From contig NC_060956.1 in the NCBI RefSeq assembly GCF_910589235.1, positions 16,678,499 through 16,742,498 on the forward strand: a stretch of 64,000 bases of DNA, written 5' to 3'. Both the position numbers and the translations under genes were made by a program. Numbering within the stretch: position 1 is the first letter of the stretch; the number at the start of each line of letters is the position of its first letter. This document shows, in pieces, positions 63,649-64,000 of this stretch. Source of the DNA: Vespa crabro. Lineage: Eukaryota > Arthropoda > Insecta > Hymenoptera > Vespidae. The notes under the pieces are model-generated. The model was given only the letters and a program-made list of their open reading frames with translations. It was not told the DNA's origin and searched no databases.

Positions 63649-63692
<44 letters not shown>
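63500..63692. repeat. Two (AT)n microsatellites
   Basis: TA runs at 63503-63562 (with TGTG breaks) and 63650-63692. Confidence 0.95.
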
Positions 63693-63694
<2 letters not shown>

Positions 63695-63839
63695 TTTTTA
63701 TATGAAATAGAGCTGTGCTATATAAATGAAAAAAACGAAATAAAATAAAATAAGAGGATCAATAAAAAGTAATATACAACGTATTCGATAGATAAAATGT
63801 ATGAAACACTGCTTTCATAACGAAATTTTAACTTTCCAA

Positions 63840-63886
63840 GAAGAGAGAGAGAGAGTGAGAGAGAGAGAGAGAGAGATAGAGAGAAA
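63840..63886. repeat. (GA)n microsatellite
   Basis: GA run with GTGA and GATA breaks. Confidence 0.95.
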
Positions 63887-64000
63887 ACAAAATAGAAAAC
63901 ATAACAGAAGATATTTAATGATAACATGTATCGTAGGAGATGTAGATTAAATACAGTAAGGGCACGAGAGAGAAAGAGAGATAAAGTTAAAAAGAGACAA

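Larger units (their letters stand above)
59061..64000. other. Intergenic stretch downstream of TRIT1
   Basis: No gene recognised. It holds (ATT)n, (AAT)n, (AT)n and (GA)n repeats, a poly-T/pyrimidine run at 61460-61520, and GC-richer patches at 59680-59860 and 61020-61220. The open frame at 60581-60784 has no recognised domain. Confidence 0.5.

Overview
The window is nuclear DNA of an insect, most likely a hymenopteran. Introns are long and AT-rich with GT-AG boundaries. (CT)n/(GA)n, (AT)n and (TAA)n microsatellites are extremely dense, and the mobile elements are families common in bees, wasps and ants. No bacterial-style genes, rRNA or tRNA genes were found. Identifications come from reading translations by eye and were not confirmed by a database search.

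One host gene is firmly supported: the 3' two thirds of TRIT1 (tRNA dimethylallyltransferase), on the + strand. It has six coding exons at 25426-25561, 46561-46676, 57733-57829, 58198-58311, 58434-58619 and 58694-58810. The reading frame is continuous across every junction (254 complete codons plus stop) and ends in a C2H2 zinc finger. Two introns are huge (20,999 and 11,056 bp) and three are tiny (368, 122 and 74 bp). Exons for the N-terminal ATP-binding part were not found, so they probably lie upstream and bases 1-25425 are probably intron.

Positions 1-10,000 are a transposon graveyard. Three 5'-truncated, broken LINEs resemble the R4/Dong type (890-1860, 2190-3610, 9262-9880). One of them sits exactly between two (TAA)n tracts. 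There is also a broken Ty3/gypsy-like pol on the minus strand (4290-6265) and a broken mariner/IS630-type transposon with terminal inverted repeats (about 7200-8525).

Positions 16334-18482 hold the best preserved mobile element, an apparently intact piggyBac transposon. It has TTAA target duplications, perfect 12-bp inverted ends, an uninterrupted 522-codon transposase, and an unusual array of five 14-bp palindromes spaced exactly 42 bp apart near its left end. Older remnants follow: a repeat-protein family with a 125-bp inverted partial copy (20050-20974), the tail of a second piggyBac-like transposase (26100-26484) and a mariner fragment (29150-29345).

The rest of the TRIT1 introns and the 5 kb beyond its poly(A) signal hold microsatellites, poly-T/poly-A runs and GC-richer islands without recognisable genes. 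The most extreme repeat is an almost perfect (TTA)n tract of about 0.5 kb at 48161-48673.
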